From: Lachnospiraceae bacterium
Lineage (GTDB): Bacteria; Bacillota; Clostridia; Lachnospirales; Lachnospiraceae
Direction: 5' to 3'
Assembly (NCBI GenBank): GCA_910575475.1
Contig: CAJTGD010000003.1
Location: 1 to 64,000, forward strand
Length of the DNA stretch: 64,000 bases
This document shows, piece by piece, positions 60,130 to 64,000 of this stretch (position 1 is the first letter of the stretch; each line of letters begins with the position of its first letter). Below the pieces are notes generated by a model. That model had not been told where the DNA came from and did no database searches. It worked only from the letters and a program-made list of their open reading frames with translations. Position numbers and translations under genes: made by a program.

Positions 60130-61437
60130 TTGGACCCTAGTGACGCCATACAATTTATCATATTATTTATCCTGTTATTGTTATCTGCCTTTTTCTCTTC
60201 TGCGGAGACAGCGCTTACCACGGTAAGCAAGATCAAGATGCGTTCCCTTGCAGAGGATGGCAATAAGCGGGCGGCGACCGTGCTGGATATCACGGAGAAT
60301 CATTCTCCCAAGATGCTGAGCGCTATTTTGATCGGCAACAACATCGTGAATCTGTACGCCGCATCCCTGACGACCACATTGGCATACCGTCTGGGCGGGG
60401 CAATGGTCAGCATCGCAACCGGTATCCTGACCGTGGCGATCCTCATATTCGGCGAGATCACGCCGAAGAATGCGGCCACGATCAATTCCAGCAAGCTTTC
60501 ACTGACATACATTCCGATCATCAAGATATTTATGACGGTCATGACCCCGGTCATATTCATTGTCAATATACTTTCCCGCGGGGTATTATTCCTCCTTCGG
60601 ATTGATCCGAACGCAAAGAACAATACCATGACTGAGGATGAACTCCGCACGATCGTAGACGTCAGCCATGAGGACGGTGTAATCGAATCCGAAGAGAAGG
60701 AAATGATCTACAACGTGTTTGACCTGGGAGATGCCCGGGCAAAGGACGTCATGGTTCCCCGGGTACATGTGACATTTGCAGACGTCAACAGTACTTACCA
60801 TGAACTGTTGGATATTTTTAAAGAAGACAAGTATACCAGACTTCCCGTGTATGAAGACACCACAGACAACGTCATCGGAACGATCAACATGAAAGATCTG
60901 CTTCTGTTTGACAACAGAGAGCATTTTCATGTACGCGATATTCTCCGGGAAGCCTATTTCACTTATGAATATAAAAGCATTTCCGAGCTCCTTGTGGAGA
61001 TGCGGGATGCTTCGTTCAATATTGCCATCGTATTGGATGAGTATGGAGAGACCGCCGGACTAATCACACTGGAAGACATTCTGGAGGAGATCGTCGGTGA
61101 GATCCACGATGAATACGATGAGAATGAAGAGAACTTTGTTCAGAAGGTCAATGACCTTGAATATATTGTAGAAGGCTCCTTAAGCCTGGATGATCTGAAT
61201 GACCGGCTGGATCTGGAATTGGAATCGGAAGATTATGATTCTCTGGGCGGATTTCTCATTCAGCGTCTGGATCGTCTGCCCGAGGTAGGCGATGAATTTA
61301 CGACAGAAGACGGAATCCGTATGGTCGTAGATCGTCTGGATAAGAACCGGGTGGAGCTTGTGCATCTCTATCTTCCGGAAAAGGAAAATCCTGAGCTGGA
61401 CGAGGACGAAGAAGAAGGACGCAAGGCAGAGGACTGA
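60130..61437 (+). CDS. CNNM/CorC-family membrane protein (hemolysin-like)
   Basis: About 435 residues. The N-terminal DUF21/CNNM domain has several membrane helices (IILFILLLLSAFFSSAETAL, then SIATGILTVAILIFGEITPK). Two CBS domains (KDVMVPRVHVTFADV, FNIAIVLDEYGETAGLITLE) and a CorC_HlyC C-terminal domain (IVEGSLSLDDLNDRLDLELE) follow. Family members export Mg2+ or affect ion balance. TTG 60130 is taken as start (AAAGGAG about 12 bases ahead); an earlier TTG at 60,118 is too close to the site. Confidence 0.88.
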   Translation: MDPSDAIQFIILFILLLLSAFFSSAETALTTVSKIKMRSLAEDGNKRAATVLDITENHSPKMLSAILIGNNIVNLYAASLTTTLAYRLGGAMVSIATGILTVAILIFGEITPKNAATINSSKLSLTYIPIIKIFMTVMTPVIFIVNILSRGVLFLLRIDPNAKNNTMTEDELRTIVDVSHEDGVIESEEKEMIYNVFDLGDARAKDVMVPRVHVTFADVNSTYHELLDIFKEDKYTRLPVYEDTTDNVIGTINMKDLLLFDNREHFHVRDILREAYFTYEYKSISELLVEMRDASFNIAIVLDEYGETAGLITLEDILEEIVGEIHDEYDENEENFVQKVNDLEYIVEGSLSLDDLNDRLDLELESEDYDSLGGFLIQRLDRLPEVGDEFTTEDGIRMVVDRLDKNRVELVHLYLPEKENPELDEDEEEGRKAED

Positions 61438-61610
61438 AAAGTCTGCCATCGGCGGCCTTATCGCATACAATGATATAAAGCCTGGCGGCGGCCGCCGCCG
61501 GCTGTATAGATCGGGATTGTCGGATCAATCCGCTGTTGAGTATCAAAGGATGCGCACCGTTTCACGGCGCAGATCCACGGCACTTTTTATCGGCCGTAAG
61601 TATTTATTAT
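61438..61610. other. Intergenic region before tRNA-Ser
   Basis: A GC-rich block (GGCGGCGGCCGCCGCC, about 61,484-61,499) is a perfect palindrome and may end the upstream transcript. No gene and no clear tRNA promoter were identified. Confidence 0.4.
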
Positions 61611-61698
61611 GGAGAGTTATCGAAGTGGTCATAACGAGCTGCACTCGAAATGCAGTTGTCCGTTTCCGGGCACGTGGGTTCGAATCCCACACTCTCCG
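61611..61698 (+). tRNA. tRNA-Ser (anticodon CGA)
   Basis: An 88-base class II tRNA: acceptor GGAGAGT/ACTCTCC, anticodon stem CTGCA/TGCAG with loop CTCGAAA (CGA, reads UCG), a long variable arm (GTCCGTTTCCGGGCAC) and T arm GTGGG-TTCGAAT-CCCAC. A terminator AAAAGCTGC/GCAGCTTTT with T run follows at 61,702-61,737. Confidence 0.93.
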
Positions 61699-61890
61699 TT
61701 CAAAAGCTGCTTGTCTTGTGATATGGCAGCTTTTTTCTTTGCCTTTTTGAAGGAGCATATATGCCACACTGGGTAATTTCATGCCCCCATATATATGCCC
61801 CTTCCGGAGCAGTTTTCTACGCCCCGGTCTGCACACTTCTGTGTTTTCCGTCATACTTTGATATAGAATGATGTGAAAGGAAATACTGCT

Positions 61891-62655
61891 ATGCCTATCT
61901 CAATCATGCTGGATGCCGGCCACGGCGGCCGCGATCCCGGCGCTGTCTACAACGGCCGCCAGGAAAAGGACGATACGCTCCGCCTGACCCTGGCCGTCGG
62001 CGAGATCCTTCAGGACAACGGTCTGGACGTGGAGTACACGAGAACAACCGATATCTATCAGTCACCCTATGAAAAAGCGGCAGAAGCCAACAACGCCGGT
62101 GTGGATTATTTTGTTTCCATCCACCGCAACTCCTTTCCTACAGATAATGTAGTTTCCGGTGTGGAATCCCTGGTTTATGACCTCTCCGGAATCAAGCTGG
62201 AAATGGCGGAAAATATCAATGACCAGCTGGAAGCTGTGGGCTTTGTCAATCTGGGAGTCGAGGCACGCCCGAACCTGATCGTCCTGAACAGGACAAAGAT
62301 GCCTGCGATCCTGGTAGAAGCCGGGTTTATAAATTCCAACACGGACAATACGCTGTTTGATCAGAATTTTGACGATATAGCCCAGGCCATTGCGTCCGGG
62401 ATTCTGGATACGTTAAAGCCGACCCAATCCGTTCCGGACCCCTCTGTATACTATGTACAGGTCGGTTCCTTCCGCAATCCGGCCTATGCAAACCGCCTGC
62501 TGAACGAACTGCTGGAACAGGACTATACGGCTTCCATCACAGAAGGAGACGGTTTCTTCCGTGTACGGGTGGGGAGCTTCGAAGACCTGGAAGACGCCGC
62601 GGAAATGGAGCAGAGGCTGAAACGGGCCGGGTATCCGACCGTGATCGTTGAGTGA
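61891..62655 (+). CDS. N-acetylmuramoyl-L-alanine amidase with SPOR domain
   Basis: A 254-residue enzyme. The Amidase_3 domain has zinc ligands in IMLDAGHGGRDPGAV (His), Glu region VEYTR, VSIHRNSF (His) and catalytic ILVEAGFINS. Residues about 185-254 form a SPOR domain (VYYVQVGSFRNPAYANRLLN) that binds denuded glycan. There is no signal peptide, so it may act inside the forespore/mother cell or be released by lysis. ATG 61891 is preferred over GTG 61873. Confidence 0.85.
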   Translation: MPISIMLDAGHGGRDPGAVYNGRQEKDDTLRLTLAVGEILQDNGLDVEYTRTTDIYQSPYEKAAEANNAGVDYFVSIHRNSFPTDNVVSGVESLVYDLSGIKLEMAENINDQLEAVGFVNLGVEARPNLIVLNRTKMPAILVEAGFINSNTDNTLFDQNFDDIAQAIASGILDTLKPTQSVPDPSVYYVQVGSFRNPAYANRLLNELLEQDYTASITEGDGFFRVRVGSFEDLEDAAEMEQRLKRAGYPTVIVE

Positions 62656-62704
62656 ACAGACTCCAGCCGTACTGGCGGAATATCTCCTTCATCTTGATAC
62701 AGCA

Positions 62705-62804
62705 AGGGGCTGTCAGGAAATCAGAACCCTGCGCAGTCTATTCATATCGGCTCTCATGAACCGCATATGATAGACTGCAGGTATCTGATTTCCTGACAGC
62801 CCCT
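62705..62804. repeat. 100-bp long inverted repeat between convergent genes
   Basis: AGGGGCTGTCAGGAAATCAGA at the left pairs with its complement at 62,783-62,804, and the inner arms GCAGTCTAT/ATAGACTGC and CATAT/ATATG continue the stem to a loop at about 62,750. It lies between the amidase and glmM, which converge. It may be a MITE that now serves as a two-way terminator. Confidence 0.6.
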
Positions 62805-62842
62805 GATTCCTGTGTATTGAGTAGTTGTAGAAAAGTAATTCC

Positions 62843-64000
62843 TTACTGCGTGACCTCCAGGCCTTCCGCGCGGATCACCTGGATCACCTGCTCCACATAC
62901 TGCCGGCAGATCTCATCCGTCGCGGCCTCCACCATCACGCGGATCACAGGCTCGGTGCCGCTTTCCCGCACCAGGATCCTTCCGTCGCTTCCGAGCGCCG
63001 CCGCCACGTCGTCTACCGCTTTCTGCACCGCCGGATTCTCGCGTGCGGTTTTCTTATCCGTTACCCGCACATTTTTCAGCAGCTGGGGATAAATCTTGAC
63101 ATCACTGCACAGCTTTGCAAGCGTCTGCTTCTTCTCCATGATCACCTCCATGATCATCAGAGAGGTCAGGATTCCGTCGCCGGTCCTTGCATGCTTACTG
63201 AAAATGATGTGACCGGACTGCTCGCCCCCGAGTACAAAGCCGTTATTCATCATATTTTCATAGACATACTTATCGCCTACCGCCGTCTGCTCATACTTCA
63301 TGCCGATCTTATCGCATGCCTTGTAAAGCCCCAGATTGGACATCACCGTGGTAACGATCGTGTTGCCTTCCAGCCTTCCCTGCTCCATCAGGTACTTGCC
63401 GCACATGTAGAGCACCATGTCTCCGTTCACCACGTCTCCGTTCTCATCAACGGCAATACAGCGGTCCGCGTCCCCGTCATAGGCAAAGCCCACGTCCAGC
63501 TTTTTCTCTCTGACAAAATCCTGGAGCACCTCAATATGCGTGGAACCACAGTTGGTATTGATATTCAATCCGTCCGGCTCGTTGCTGATCACATAGGTCT
63601 TTGCTCCCAAAGCGTCAAAGACACTCTTGGCAATGCTGAACGCGCTTCCGTTTGCGCAGTCCAGCCCGATGCGCATATCCTTGAAGGAACGGGTAGCCAG
63701 AGAAATGAGGTGGCCGATATAGCGGTTTCTTCCTGCCGCATAATCAATCGTGCGGCCGATCGCCTCCTTCGATGCCAGAGGCAGCTCTCCGATCTCTCCG
63801 TCAATATAGCTCTCGATCTTTTCCTCGACCTCAGCCTCCATCTTATGCCCCATTCTGTTGATCACCTTGATCCCATTATCATAGTAGGGATTATGGCTTG
63901 CAGAGATCATAATGCCGCAGTCGAAATCCTCTGTCCTTACTACATAGGATACGCTGGGTGTGGTAGTTACATGGAGCAGATACGCGTCCGCCCCGGATGC
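62843..64000 (-). CDS. glmM: Phosphoglucosamine mutase (5' part outside window)
   Basis: The window holds 385 codons of the C-terminal part; the reading frame runs open to position 64,000. Motifs: active-site serine loop MISASHNPYYDNGIK, metal loop FAYDGDADRCIAVDE, sugar loop LGGEQSGHIIF and phosphate loop RESGTEPVIRVMVEA. It interconverts glucosamine-6-P and glucosamine-1-P for UDP-GlcNAc synthesis. The missing N-terminus is about 65 residues. Confident assignment. Confidence 0.95.
   Translation of the reverse strand, partial: ASGADAYLLHVTTTPSVSYVVRTEDFDCGIMISASHNPYYDNGIKVINRMGHKMEAEVEEKIESYIDGEIGELPLASKEAIGRTIDYAAGRNRYIGHLISLATRSFKDMRIGLDCANGSAFSIAKSVFDALGAKTYVISNEPDGLNINTNCGSTHIEVLQDFVREKKLDVGFAYDGDADRCIAVDENGDVVNGDMVLYMCGKYLMEQGRLEGNTIVTTVMSNLGLYKACDKIGMKYEQTAVGDKYVYENMMNNGFVLGGEQSGHIIFSKHARTGDGILTSLMIMEVIMEKKQTLAKLCSDVKIYPQLLKNVRVTDKKTARENPAVQKAVDDVAAALGSDGRILVRESGTEPVIRVMVEAATDEICRQYVEQVIQVIRAEGLEVTQ

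Overview
The window looks like chromosomal DNA of a gut-type Lachnospiraceae (Bacillota, Clostridia). Supporting signs are the murB-rapZ-whiA-HPr cluster, a type III glutamine synthetase beside a type I enzyme with an ANTAR regulator, a dapL/dapF lysine pair, strong AGGAGG ribosome sites, and many XRE regulators in the accessory part. No rRNA or CRISPR array was seen; there are four tRNA genes.

Layout. Positions 1 to 32,943 are a tandem stack of three integrative elements at the 3' end of guaA, which lies at 32,932-34,479 on the minus strand. Each junction keeps a copy of the guaA tail, read on the minus strand as codons for Glu-Phe-Glu-stop, at 10,405-10,416, 20,137-20,148 and 32,932-32,943. 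Each fully visible element has two direct repeats 11 bp apart about 100 bp inside its left core and about 60 bp inside its right core. The repeat sequence differs per element: AGTGTCA (element 1, right end only), TGTTATC (element 2) and TAGAGCCA (element 3). Each element has its own tyrosine integrase of one family; that of element 1 carries an in-frame stop.

Element 1 (1-10,416, left end outside) is a dense set of small HTH regulators around a tubulin-like TubZ/TubR pair with 10-bp phased repeats, a roughly 300-nt structured RNA, a YefM/YoeB toxin-antitoxin pair, DinD, and a type I toxin with antisense RNA. Elements 2 and 3 are related integrative mobilizable elements with the order cargo, MobV relaxase, oriT, RepA-like ATPase, MobC-like protein, integrase, excisionase, then a divergent XRE regulator. 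The slot next to the left end holds likely defence cargo: a two-gene operon with a HEPN ribonuclease-like protein plus two acetyltransferases in element 2, and a NACHT-type STAND ATPase in element 3. Element 3 also carries YjdF with a probable riboswitch, a metallo-beta-lactamase-fold hydrolase and a MerR/TipA-like regulator.

Positions 32,932-64,000 are ordinary chromosome, mostly on the minus strand: a MATE transporter-guaA operon with a structured leader, an HPr-like protein, a YesM/YesN-type two-component pair, tRNAs, MarR with a decayed MATE gene, a secreted nuclease, lysine synthesis (dapF, dapL), nitrogen assimilation (ANTAR regulator, glnA, glnN), fructose bisphosphate aldolase, an asparagine synthase lacking its glutaminase front, amino-sugar catabolism (nagA, nagB), a lipid kinase, the crh-like/whiA/rapZ/murB cluster, a CNNM/CorC transporter, an amidase and the 3' part of glmM, cut by the window end.
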